A stretch of 64,000 nucleotides of DNA, taken from NCBI RefSeq assembly GCF_000008765.1, contig NC_003030.1:170001-234000 (forward strand), given 5' to 3'. Shown here one piece after another: positions 12,366 through 19,620 of the stretch; positions within the stretch are counted from its first letter, which is position 1, and the number at the start of each line of letters is the position of its first letter. The notes beneath the pieces are model-generated. The model made no database searches, was not told the DNA's origin, and saw only the letters and a program-made list of their open reading frames with translations. The translations under genes were made by a program, and so were the position numbers. Origin of the DNA: Clostridium acetobutylicum ATCC 824. Its GTDB lineage: Bacteria; Bacillota; Clostridia; Clostridiales; Clostridiaceae.

Positions 12366-12713
12366 ATGAAAAAATGGTATGATGAGGAGTATGAATGGGA
12401 AATCGAGGTTATAGGATTTCTTCGTAGTGACCATACTGAGAGATATTGCCGAAATGGTGAGGAAATTGGAGATAAGTATACCTGCACCTATGGCTGTCCT
12501 GTAAATGCTGATGGACAAGGTATTTGTTCTAAAGCTATGATGATTATGTTTCCAATAATGGAGGCAGTCAGAAGTGGCGGTGATTTAGAGAATATCGGTG
12601 GAACTAGTAAATATAGCAAGGATATTGTATGCCCAGATGGTTGTGTTATATTTAGGCTTACGGCAAAAAAACTTGGAAATGAGAATTTTTATAAGGGAAA
12701 GTTTTTTGAGTAG
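12366..12713 (+). CDS. small Cys-containing protein, TIGR04076-like
   Basis: A 115-residue soluble protein. The N-terminal beta-rich part (KKWYDEEYEWEIEVIGF) is followed by cysteines in YTCTYGCPVNADGQGICSK and a second pair in IVCPDGCVIFRL; the C-terminal CPDG-x-VIF pattern resembles the TIGR04076 family, whose function is unknown. Cysteine spacing would permit metal binding or disulfides, but nothing more can be assigned. ATG 12366 has GGAGG 7 bases upstream (12355-12359); an upstream in-frame ATG at 12321 lacks a site. It is a single gene. Confidence 0.6.
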   Translation: MKKWYDEEYEWEIEVIGFLRSDHTERYCRNGEEIGDKYTCTYGCPVNADGQGICSKAMMIMFPIMEAVRSGGDLENIGGTSKYSKDIVCPDGCVIFRLTAKKLGNENFYKGKFFE

Positions 12714-12983
12714 TATGATTCTTATTTCATTCAGATTAAGATAAGTCCAAATGTACAAATTCTAATTTGGCACCATAAATAATAATTTGTAAAGTTACAG
12801 TAACATAATCTTAACTTCAATTATGTCGAATCTTTTTATATAAAGAACCAAAATATAAAATCAATATTTTTTTAAGAGTAGCTATCCTGCTTTATTAGCA
12901 AATGTTTGAAAATTTAATACTGTGATATTTACAAAATATAATATAATTAACTGGAAGATAAATTGTAATTTACAGGAGGAAAT

Positions 12984-13433
12984 ATGATGAATTATAGAAA
13001 AGCAGATATGAAAGACATATCTTTACTTGTGAGTATTAGAAAGAGGCAACTCATTGATGAAGGTATAGAGCCTAATATTGATATTGATAAGGAATTGACG
13101 AGATATTTTAATAACAAACTGGCTAATAATTTATTGGTTGAATGGATTGCAGAAGAGAATAACCAAATTATAGCTACAGCTGCTATTGCATTTATTGATT
13201 TTCCACCAACATATACTAATAAAACTGGAAGAAAAGGTTATATAACTAATATGTATACAGAACCGACTTCTCGTGGTAATGGTATAGCTACAGGAATGTT
13301 AGATAGATTAGTAAATGAAGCAAAGGAACGAAACATTCATAAGATTTGTTTAGTAGCATCAAAACTTGGAAGACCTGTCTATAAAAAATATGGATTTCAA
13401 GATACAGATGAATGGTTGGAATTGAATTTATAA
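12984..13433 (+). CDS. GNAT-family N-acetyltransferase
   Basis: A 149-residue single-domain acetyltransferase using acetyl-CoA. It begins with the typical beta-1 YRKADMKDISLLVSIRKRQL. The acetyl-CoA pyrophosphate loop is GRKGYITNMYTEPTSRGNGIATGMLDRL (about 86-113; RGNGIA is the Q/RxxGxG/A signature), and it ends with the YKKYGFQ beta-6/7 motif. AGGAGG at 12974-12979 fits ATG 12987 slightly better than ATG 12984. The substrate is unknown and the gene stands alone. A Spo0A-box heptamer, TGTCGAA, lies at 12824-12830, too short to be meaningful alone. The preceding 270 bases show nothing else. Confidence 0.85.
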   Translation: MMNYRKADMKDISLLVSIRKRQLIDEGIEPNIDIDKELTRYFNNKLANNLLVEWIAEENNQIIATAAIAFIDFPPTYTNKTGRKGYITNMYTEPTSRGNGIATGMLDRLVNEAKERNIHKICLVASKLGRPVYKKYGFQDTDEWLELNL

Positions 13434-13586
13434 GTGTAAATTCCAATTTAAAAAGTGAATAGTATTCTTATAAAACGTCACAACTAGTATAAAAACTAAA
13501 CATTTATTTGAACACTGCATTATTCAGAAATAAATTTTGTGGTGTTTTTAGTTTGTAACTCAAGCATAATGTCGTGTGATTTTTTA

Positions 13587-13660
13587 AAAGTTTGATCAAA
13601 CTTTATTATAAAAATTTAATGTGTTAAATTTTAAAAATCTGTAGTTTTGATCAAACTTTT
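13587..13660. repeat. pair of TTTGATCAAA palindromes
   Basis: AAAGTTTGATCAAACTTT (13587-13604) is a perfect 18-base palindrome. A second copy, AGTTTTGATCAAACTTT, lies at about 13643-13659, followed by a T-run. They sit between the convergent GNAT and MFS genes. The second could act as a terminator for the rightward gene, and the pair could instead be a protein-binding site. The rest of 13434-13691 is AT-rich without genes. Confidence 0.55.
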
Positions 13661-13691
13661 TTTCAAAACAAACACTAAATGTGTGATGTTA

Positions 13692-14990
13692 TTATAAGTA
13701 GTTGTATTTAATATACAGATTGCGTGATGCACCTAACCCAGCAAACAAGCATAATCCGGAAGCACCGATTAAGACAATAAGTGGTAAATGCCAGTTGTTG
13801 GCTGCATCATGTAGAAAACCAAAAAGCATCGGACCAAAAGCAGCGAGTAGGTAGCCGACTGACTGTGCCATGCCGGACAGTCTTGCCGCTTCATCTGCAT
13901 TTCTTGTACGAGAACTAAAAAATATCATAGCTAGGCAAAAAGTAAGTGTTCCTCCAATGCCCAACATAATCATCCATAGGAATGTAAGCTCTGTCCATTC
14001 TAAGGATATGCCCAAAAGTCCCACCAAAACACATAGAGAGGCAGTAATAACTAATGGACGTTGATTGGCTTTGCGTTCAGCAAGGACAGAGCCTAAAAAC
14101 GATGTAGGGAGCGATACCAATTGATAAAGGGAGAGCATCCATCCTGCTTTGTTTGAATTCATACCCTGCTGGATTAAAATAGCCGGTAACCATGCAACCA
14201 TGCAATAGAGTAGCATAGACTGTAATCCCATATATACTGTTACCTGCCATGCCAAAGTAGATTTCCATAGATTAACCTTGTTAATCGCATTTCCGTTAAT
14301 ACTCTCTATTTCATTTTTTCCTTCATGGATGTCTTTTACTTTTGTTTTAATGTCATTATCGATCGTTTTTTTAACAATAGACATTTCTTGCTTTCTACGT
14401 ATTATTTGAGGTATCCAGATGATAATTGATAAGAAACTAAGTGCAGCCCAAATGCTTAACGCTCCGCTCCATCCCAATCTTGATTCTTCTGCAACAGGGA
14501 CACTGATACCGGAGGCTATCGCCCCTAAAAGGCCCATAGAAGCAGTATAGATGCCAGTTATCACGCCGACCCGTTTAGAAAATTCATGTTTGATTAGACT
14601 GGGTATTAGCACATTGCCGACAGAAATTGATAATCCCAGGATCAATGTTCCAAGAAATAGTCCCACCCCTCCAAACAATGAACGTAATATAATTCCGAAA
14701 GTCAGAAAAATAAGTGACCAAAACAGCACCAATTTAGTGCCAAATTTTCGCGCCAGTCGTGGAGCGAAAGGTGAGAATCCTGCAAAAGCGAATAATGGAA
14801 GGGTTGTAATCATACCTGCTAATGTATTTGAAATATGTAAGCTACCACGAATTTCATTGACCAACGGGCCAACCGCTGTTAAAGGTGAGCGCAAATTTGC
14901 TGCAATAAATGCAATTCCGATTATCAGCATTATAGGCGCATTTCTTTTTGAATACAGGTTCTTTTTGTGTTCGTTATATAATTGATTCAT
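13692..14990 (-). CDS. MFS transporter, CynX/NimT (cyanate permease) family
   Basis: A 432-residue membrane protein with about 12 predicted membrane segments in two six-helix halves. A charged cytoplasmic loop (about 205-245, rich in Lys/Glu) separates them. The family hallmark near the N terminus is FIAANLRSPLTAVGPLVNEI. CynX/NimT relatives include cyanate and 2-nitroimidazole carriers, but the substrate here is open. Base composition is visibly richer in G+C than the neighbours, suggesting recent acquisition. AAGGAGAG precedes ATG 14990. A copy of the MarR operator lies 62 bases upstream, just ahead of a -10-like TATAAT (minus strand, 15038-15043), so it is very likely controlled by the MarR gene at 15565. 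Confidence 0.88.
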   Translation of the reverse strand: MNQLYNEHKKNLYSKRNAPIMLIIGIAFIAANLRSPLTAVGPLVNEIRGSLHISNTLAGMITTLPLFAFAGFSPFAPRLARKFGTKLVLFWSLIFLTFGIILRSLFGGVGLFLGTLILGLSISVGNVLIPSLIKHEFSKRVGVITGIYTASMGLLGAIASGISVPVAEESRLGWSGALSIWAALSFLSIIIWIPQIIRRKQEMSIVKKTIDNDIKTKVKDIHEGKNEIESINGNAINKVNLWKSTLAWQVTVYMGLQSMLLYCMVAWLPAILIQQGMNSNKAGWMLSLYQLVSLPTSFLGSVLAERKANQRPLVITASLCVLVGLLGISLEWTELTFLWMIMLGIGGTLTFCLAMIFFSSRTRNADEAARLSGMAQSVGYLLAAFGPMLFGFLHDAANNWHLPLIVLIGASGLCLFAGLGASRNLYIKYNYL

Positions 14991-15051
14991 TTGTATAGTC
15001 TCTCCTTAAAATGTAATACGCTCTTTTTTACATAAATTATAGGCAAAAGAT

Positions 15052-15066
15052 GTATGGATGCTATAC
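15052..15066 (-). promoter_or_regulatory. MarR-type operator O1 (MFS promoter)
   Basis: GTATGGATGCTATAC, the first of four near-identical 15-base elements (GTAT-7-ATAC). On the minus strand it is followed after 8 bases by TATAAT, so it overlaps the -35 position of the promoter reading into the MFS gene. Confidence 0.7.
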
Positions 15067-15099
15067 ACTTGAATACAATTGGTTATTCATTCTGCCTCT

Positions 15100-15198
15100 T
15101 TAAGAGTTTATTAATAGTATTTTACGTTTATAATTTTGCTCACTCACTTCAATATTATCAGAACTCATATATAGCTTTGATGATTTTTTACTTTTGAT
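15100..15198 (-). pseudogene. internally deleted duplicate of the small ORF at 15302
   Basis: On the minus strand this segment repeats the neighbouring unit: operator, TATAAT, TTAGGAGG, then a frame beginning ATCAAAAGTAAAAAATCATC. It encodes KSKKSSKLYMSSDN-x-EVSE, matching KRKKSSKPYMSSDN-x-KVSE in the other copy, then loses homology and stops after about 33 codons. Compared with the full unit it lacks roughly 120 internal bases. No ATG, GTG or TTG lies near the ribosome binding site. It is probably a decayed duplicate. Confidence 0.55.
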
Positions 15199-15233
15199 GA
15201 TAGTACCTCCTAATTTAATTATACTAAAAATGT

Positions 15234-15248
15234 GTATAGCAACCATAC
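15234..15248 (-). promoter_or_regulatory. MarR-type operator O2
   Basis: GTATAGCAACCATAC, embedded in the wider imperfect palindrome GTGTATAGCAACCATACAC (15232-15250). On the minus strand it precedes TATAAT and a TTAGGAGG site belonging to the truncated duplicate ORF. Confidence 0.7.
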
Positions 15249-15301
15249 ACTTGGATACAATTGTGTATTCATCTTGCTTTTTTAAGAGTTCATCAATTTT
15301 A

Positions 15302-15469
15302 TTATTTATTAAAAGAATTGGCTGGCGGAGATATTAGGTATTCATATGGATAAAAACCAAATGGAACGAATGAGGCTAAAGAATTATAGATAACCCATAA
15401 AGCCCTTTCATTAGCTTCAAGTATTTGTTTATACCTTCGCTCACTCACTTTACTATTATCAGAAGACAT
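15302..15469 (-). CDS. small protein of unknown function under MarR operator control
   Basis: From ATG 15469 it encodes 55 residues (MSSDNSKVSERRYKQILEAN ... ISPPANSFNK), with an amphipathic helix and an aromatic segment FVPFGFYPYEY. The strong TTAGGAGGTG (SD core at 15507-15511) lies about 37 bases before this ATG and is correctly spaced only for an in-frame ATC at 15499, which would add KRKKSSKPY to the N terminus. The same ATC spacing occurs in the duplicate at 15100-15198. Either an AUC start is used, the internal ATG is used inefficiently, or the gene is decaying. I recognise no family. Protein-level conservation between the two copies argues that it was once coding. Confidence 0.4.
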   Translation of the reverse strand: MSSDNSKVSERRYKQILEANERALWVIYNSLASFVPFGFYPYEYLISPPANSFNK

Positions 15470-15534
15470 ATATGGCTTTGATGATTTTTTTCTTTTGATA
15501 TTAACACCTCCTAACCTAATTATACTAAAAATGT

Positions 15535-15549
15535 GTATAGCAACCATAC
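15535..15549 (-). promoter_or_regulatory. MarR-type operator O3
   Basis: GTATAGCAACCATAC within GTGTATAGCAACCATACAC (15533-15551), identical to O2. It lies between the MarR stop codon and the small ORF. On the minus strand it is followed by TTTTTAGTATAATTAGG, giving a TATAAT -10. Confidence 0.7.
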
Positions 15550-15564
15550 ACTTGCGTAAAATTT

Positions 15565-16038
15565 TTATTCATCAAAATTTTTATTGAAAAATTCAACTTT
15601 GTTTATCAGGGTCGACAAAAAGTTTGATAAAAACTCCAATTCATGTTCGGAGGCATTTTGTAGTTCCTCTTCAACCATATTATTTATAATAGAATGATAG
15701 AGCATATGGTTGCTATGAGCTTTTTTACCTTTTTCAGTTAGACTTAATGAATATCTAGATAAATTAAGACTATCAATTTCTTTTATAACCAGAGCCTTTC
15801 TCTCTAGCTTTTTGAGAATTTCGGAAACAGCCCCTTTTGTTACTCCTAAAATATCGGCCAGTCCACCAACATGAATGCCAGGATGCTCGGCAATGGCCTT
15901 TATTACATGTATTTCAGAGTGAAAAATCGGTACATCCGTTCCGAAGTAGCGAGTCTTTTTATCAAGGTCAGTCAAGGCAAATGCTAAATTCAGAGAATTA
16001 TATGCAATTTCATGTTTATTATTTATAATTTTATCCAT
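15565..16038 (-). CDS. MarR-family transcriptional regulator
   Basis: A 157-residue winged-helix protein. The DNA-binding core is at about residues 50-100: HPGIHVGGLADILGVTKGAVSEILKKLERKALVIKEI, with recognition helix TKGAVSEILKKLE and wing ending YSLSLTEKGKKAHS. Helices at both ends would dimerise. It probably represses the MFS exporter downstream and itself, since four copies of one operator lie at 15052, 15234, 15535 and 16048. Its promoter places the predicted transcript start at the ATG itself and there is no Shine-Dalgarno sequence, which indicates leaderless translation. The ligand is unknown. Confidence 0.88.
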   Translation of the reverse strand: MDKIINNKHEIAYNSLNLAFALTDLDKKTRYFGTDVPIFHSEIHVIKAIAEHPGIHVGGLADILGVTKGAVSEILKKLERKALVIKEIDSLNLSRYSLSLTEKGKKAHSNHMLYHSIINNMVEEELQNASEHELEFLSNFLSTLINKVEFFNKNFDE

Positions 16039-16044
16039 GTCAAT

Positions 16045-16073
16045 AGTATATGGTTGCTATACGCTTTTGTCAA
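16045..16073 (-). promoter_or_regulatory. marR promoter with operator O4 in the spacer
   Basis: On the minus strand, TTGACA (16073-16068), 17 bases, then TATACT (16050-16045). The operator ATATGGTTGCTATAC (plus-strand 16048-16062, 14 of 15 matches to O2/O3) fills the spacer, so repressor and polymerase would exclude each other. Only six bases separate the -10 from the ATG at 16038. Confidence 0.75.
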
Positions 16074-16512
16074 GTCATTATTAAATCAATTTTCTTATAT
16101 AGTGATGAGAGATATTATAGTGGGGGGAAAGGTTAAAAAACTGCTTTTGCAAAGTAACACTCTCTTTATTTAAAGCATATGAAAACAGCCTTGGAAAATG
16201 GAGTTGTTGTTCAATATTTTCTGACACCGTTTTATTTCGGAACAGTTGCCATTTTATGAAGTGTACTATTAACATAATTATGCTTAGAAGATTTAATTAT
16301 TTTAAATTTAATTCTTTTAGTACATAATTAACAAAAAATATGAATACTCGTATAATTATTATTGTATAAATTATTAAATAAAGTGATTAAAAAAAGCATA
16401 AGATCACAAAATTATGTGTTTAAGGGTAATCAAAGTGGTGAATATATAAAGCATAATATTGAGGAGTATATAAAATTTTATGCGGGTGTTAAATAAAAGA
16501 AGGTGAAAAATT
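16074..16512. other. gene-free region
   Basis: About 440 AT-rich bases between marR and the next GNAT gene. A 64-codon open frame on the minus strand (16081-16275) has no ribosome binding site and no protein-like composition. I see no RNA gene, repeat or operator here. Confidence 0.5.
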
Positions 16513-17013
16513 ATAATTATTAGAGAGGCAAAAATTAAAGACGTTAATAATATTGCTAAGGTTCATGTTGACACATGGAATACAACCTATTCTGATTTCA
16601 TTCCAAAGGAGGAGCTCAAATGCCGTACTTATGAGTGGCAAGCTAACAAATGGATGGATAGAATGTTTAATAATATTACCAAAGAATTTATGTATGTAGC
16701 AGAAAACAGTCAAGGAGAGATAATAGGCTTTGCTTCAGGTGAGACAAATAAAATAGAAGAAAAGTATGACAGTATTTTGTACACAATCTATATTTTAAAG
16801 AATTATCAAAGGCAAGGGGTAGGCAAAAGGCTATTTAAGGTTGTAGCAGATAGGCTCAGGAGTGAAGGTGCAGAAAATATGGTGGTTTGGACTTTTAATG
16901 AAAATAAGTCTCGAGGTTTTTATGAGCGATTAGGAGGAAGCTTAGTTGATAAAAAGAAGATTTTTAAGGATAAAACCGAACTAGAGGAGGTTGCTTATAT
17001 TTTTTATTTATAA
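16513..17013 (+). CDS. GNAT-family N-acetyltransferase with non-AUG start
   Basis: The frame begins after a TGA at 16504 and reads (I)IIREAKIKDVNNIAKVHVDTWNTTYSDFIP, an unmistakable GNAT N terminus. The acetyl-CoA loop KNYQRQGVGKRLF and the FYERLGG motif follow. The full length would be 166 residues. AGAAGGTG (16498-16505) lies 7 bases before ATA 16513, exactly where an ATG is expected; no ATG, GTG or TTG occurs until ATG 16654, which would delete beta-1 and helix 1. Either AUA (or the neighbouring AUU) initiates, or a start-codon mutation is turning this into a pseudogene. The substrate is unknown. Confidence 0.7.
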   Translation: MIIREAKIKDVNNIAKVHVDTWNTTYSDFIPKEELKCRTYEWQANKWMDRMFNNITKEFMYVAENSQGEIIGFASGETNKIEEKYDSILYTIYILKNYQRQGVGKRLFKVVADRLRSEGAENMVVWTFNENKSRGFYERLGGSLVDKKKIFKDKTELEEVAYIFYL

Positions 17014-17398
17014 TTGAAAGGTAGAGGAAATTTATATTTAAAAGAAGCACAAAGAATTATTAAACAAAATAATACGACAAGTACTTTTAATTTTAAAGAT
17101 TAATCTGGTGAGGGGACAATAAAAAATCTATATGGCTAGCAATGTTTATGTACTTTATTCTGCACTGTAGATTTAGTATAGAGAACTCTAAAATGATGTA
17201 TACAATTAGTGGCAATAAAACTCTATTACGGCATGTATAAAAGTATAAATATAAATGTATGTTTTTTATTAGAGTAAAATATATACTTAAATAGTAATTT
17301 TGTTATATAATTAGATATAGAGCAAATTTAATAATGGAAGTAGGGGAAGAATGACAATAATTGAAAACGCTATCATTAAGTATTGAAGAAGAGTTTAC
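17014..17398 (+). other. gene-free region with a cre-like box and a possible leader peptide
   Basis: The region holds a short frame reading KEAQRIIKQNNTTSTFNFKD (stop near 17102) without a start codon, perhaps a gene remnant. It also has TAGGGGAAGA followed by ATG 17351 and an 11-codon frame MTIIENAIIKY. TTGAAAACGCTATCA (17361-17375) fits the cre consensus WTGNAANCGNWNNCW at all 15 positions and shares TTGAAAACG with the boxes before mtlA. It lies 24-38 bases upstream of the next gene's ATG. Confidence 0.45.
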
Positions 17399-18181
17399 AT
17401 GAACGGGGGATTTAGGGTGAAAAATATAATAACTGCGAAAAATATTATTAAAGTATATGGCGATAAGGATAAGGCAAGAGTTTTGAATAATGTTAATCTT
17501 GAGGTTAATGAAGGGGATTTTATATGTATAATGGGTCCATCAGGATCAGGAAAATCCACATTCTTAAATATATTATCAACAGTGGATAGGCCTACAAAAG
17601 GAGTGGTCAAGATTAATAATCAAAATGTGTATGGAATGGTAGAGTTGAGGTTAGGACAGCTCAGGTATGAAAATATAGGATTTGTATTCCAAGATTTTAA
17701 TCTTATAGATTCTATGACGATAAGAGAAAATATATCAATACCGTTAGTTTTAGCAAGTATTAAGGCAAAGGAGATTAAAGAAAAAACAGATGAAATTGCA
17801 ACGAAGCTATCTATCTTTGACACACTAGAGAAATTTCCAAATGAATGTTCAGGTGGACAAAAACAGAGAGCTGCAGCGGCAAGGGCGTTAATTACAAATC
17901 CAAAGATAATTGTTGCAGATGAACCAACAGGAAGTTTGGATACAAAGAATTCACATGAGCTATTAAAGATTTTTGAAGAGCGCAATAAAGAAAGAGGAAC
18001 TGCTATTTTAATGGTTACGCATGATGCAATGATTGCAAGCTATGCAAAAAAACTTATATTTTTAAGAGACGGCAAAATTGATGAGCAGCTTGAAAGAGGA
18101 AGTTTAAGTCAAAAAGAATTTTTTTATAAAATTGTCGACATAACCTCTAAGGAGTCTCAAAGCTTATTTGATAAAATGTAA
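17399..18181 (+). CDS. ABC transporter ATP-binding protein, BceA/MacB-like
   Basis: A 260-residue ATPase. Walker A GPSGSGKST (about 44-52), Q-loop VFQDFNLID, signature CSGGQKQRAAAARAL (unusual first residue C before SGGQ), Walker B IIVADEPTGSLD, and switch His in MVTHD. This is the LolD/MacB/BceA subgroup that partners FtsX-type permeases. A GTG at 17417 preceded by GGGGGA would give the more typical N terminus MKNIITAKNIIKVYG; ATG 17399 has GAAGAAGAG. It forms an operon with the permease, whose N-terminal codons lie 20 bases after its stop. A peptide-antibiotic detoxification role is known for relatives and only inferred here. Confidence 0.88.
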   Translation: MNGGFRVKNIITAKNIIKVYGDKDKARVLNNVNLEVNEGDFICIMGPSGSGKSTFLNILSTVDRPTKGVVKINNQNVYGMVELRLGQLRYENIGFVFQDFNLIDSMTIRENISIPLVLASIKAKEIKEKTDEIATKLSIFDTLEKFPNECSGGQKQRAAAARALITNPKIIVADEPTGSLDTKNSHELLKIFEERNKERGTAILMVTHDAMIASYAKKLIFLRDGKIDEQLERGSLSQKEFFYKIVDITSKESQSLFDKM

Positions 18182-18200
18182 TAGTAAAGGTGGATTTAAG

Positions 18201-19556
18201 ATGGGTGCGTATATTTTTGCTTTCAAAATGCTAAAAAAGAACACTAAAAAGAATCTAATATATTTAATATCTATAATATTTACCATGGCAATTGTATTTA
18301 ATCTTTTAAATGTGATTAATAATACTAATTTTTTCGCTGCGGAGGTAACTGGTGGAAAGAATGATATAGCAGCAGATATAATATTTTTACTGGTATTGCT
18401 TATGTGTATATTTACCTTCTATGCAAATTCATATTTTATTATGGGAAAGTCAAAGGAGATGGCGATAGCTGAACTAAGTGGTATATGGCCTGGGAAACTA
18501 TCCAGAATGCTTCTCTTTCAAAATGCCATTATTGAGATAATAGGATGTGCTCTGGGAATATTAATTGGTATGTTACTAATGCCTATTTTTCTTTCAATAA
18601 TGTATACCATAATGGGTAAGACAGGTGGTTTGTGGGTAATATCCAATTATTCAATTGGGGGAACTATAGCTATTTTATTTTTGCAGCTTGTGTATGTCAC
18701 TATTGGTGATTACAGCTACACATCAACTCGAGAAGTTATTGATTTGTTAGAATCAGAAAAAAGATCTCGCCCTAAGGAAAAAAGGTATTTATCCATTGCA
18801 GAAATTATTGAAATAATAGGTATGAAGAAGAAAACTTCACATTACAAAATTAAAATTTTAAATGAAGACATAGATTTATGTTTAATTAGTTATTTTATCC
18901 CTGTTATATTTTTATTTATATGTCCAAGGTATATTCCTATGTCTATTGCTCAGATATTTATTATTCTTCTTAGCGTTTACAGTATAGAGGGAATTCTAAG
19001 ACATTCAATTCCGGAAAAAATATTAAAACTAAAGAAGGAGAAGTATTCGGATGATAAAATAAAGTTAATAGCGTTGAGTAATGTTTATGTGTCTTTAAAA
19101 AATTTAAAGTTTTTGCTCATAACGTTAGTTATTAGTATAGAGGGAATTTTATTAGCTATAACGATGTTTAATTCTCTAAGGGTAAAAACAATTTGTTTAT
19201 TTTCATATGTTACAGTAATAGTACTTATAGATATAAGTATCTTTTACAAGATTATTATGGAGGCAGATACTAAAAATCATATATTCAATCAATTGGCGCT
19301 GATAGGATATACAACGGAGCAAATTAGGGAAATAGTAAAGCAAGAATTTAGAATATATTATGGAATAATTATAACGCTTCCTTTATTTCACGTAATAATA
19401 TTTTTTATTTTACTTTTAAAGATTGGCATGGTATCTTTTGATACTCTTTTAATAATGCTCTTTATATATCTAGGGATATTCTTTATTACGGGTATTGGTT
19501 GCTATTATTTATACAGAAAGCTAATACTTAGGAAAAATATATTTAGATTTTTATGA
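18201..19556 (+). CDS. FtsX-type ABC permease, BceB-like but short
   Basis: A 451-residue membrane protein with about 10 hydrophobic segments, beginning MGAYIFAFKMLKKNTKKNLIYLISIIF like BceB permeases. BceB proteins are about 650 residues and carry a roughly 200-residue extracellular sensor domain between membrane segments 7 and 8; here the corresponding region is only a short loop. No histidine kinase or response regulator of the BceRS type lies beside it. The start ATG 18201 is set by AAAGGTGG; the frame extends upstream to 18168, inside the ATPase gene. It is probably a transporter without the sensing function. Confidence 0.8.
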   Translation: MGAYIFAFKMLKKNTKKNLIYLISIIFTMAIVFNLLNVINNTNFFAAEVTGGKNDIAADIIFLLVLLMCIFTFYANSYFIMGKSKEMAIAELSGIWPGKLSRMLLFQNAIIEIIGCALGILIGMLLMPIFLSIMYTIMGKTGGLWVISNYSIGGTIAILFLQLVYVTIGDYSYTSTREVIDLLESEKRSRPKEKRYLSIAEIIEIIGMKKKTSHYKIKILNEDIDLCLISYFIPVIFLFICPRYIPMSIAQIFIILLSVYSIEGILRHSIPEKILKLKKEKYSDDKIKLIALSNVYVSLKNLKFLLITLVISIEGILLAITMFNSLRVKTICLFSYVTVIVLIDISIFYKIIMEADTKNHIFNQLALIGYTTEQIREIVKQEFRIYYGIIITLPLFHVIIFFILLLKIGMVSFDTLLIMLFIYLGIFFITGIGCYYLYRKLILRKNIFRFL

Positions 19557-19573
19557 TATAAGAATTCTTTTAA

Positions 19574-19620
19574 ATAATAACCGCTAAGAAGAGGCTAAGC
19601 TCTCCTTAGCGGTTATTATT
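19574..19620. terminator. bidirectional terminator between convergent genes
   Basis: The stem ATAATAACCGCTAAG pairs with CTTAGCGGTTATTAT with A/T tracts on both sides, so it can serve both the permease and the leftward YkuK-like gene. Its right edge overlaps the last codons of the latter (stop at 19616-19618). Confidence 0.85.

Noticed and set aside
12243-12518. Leftward frames of 78-91 codons
   Set aside because: They are antisense shadows of the small Cys-containing gene at 12366 and lack ribosome binding sites.
12824-12830. Spo0A-box heptamer TGTCGAA
   Set aside because: A single 7-base match is expected by chance several times in a window this size; no promoter arrangement supports it.
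16081-16275. 64-codon leftward frame upstream of marR
   Set aside because: No ribosome binding site; composition not protein-like; probably chance in AT-rich DNA.
17014-17102. TTG-started 29-codon frame containing KEAQRIIKQNNTTST
   Set aside because: No ribosome binding site at the TTG. It could be the tail of a decayed gene, but there is too little sequence to claim one.
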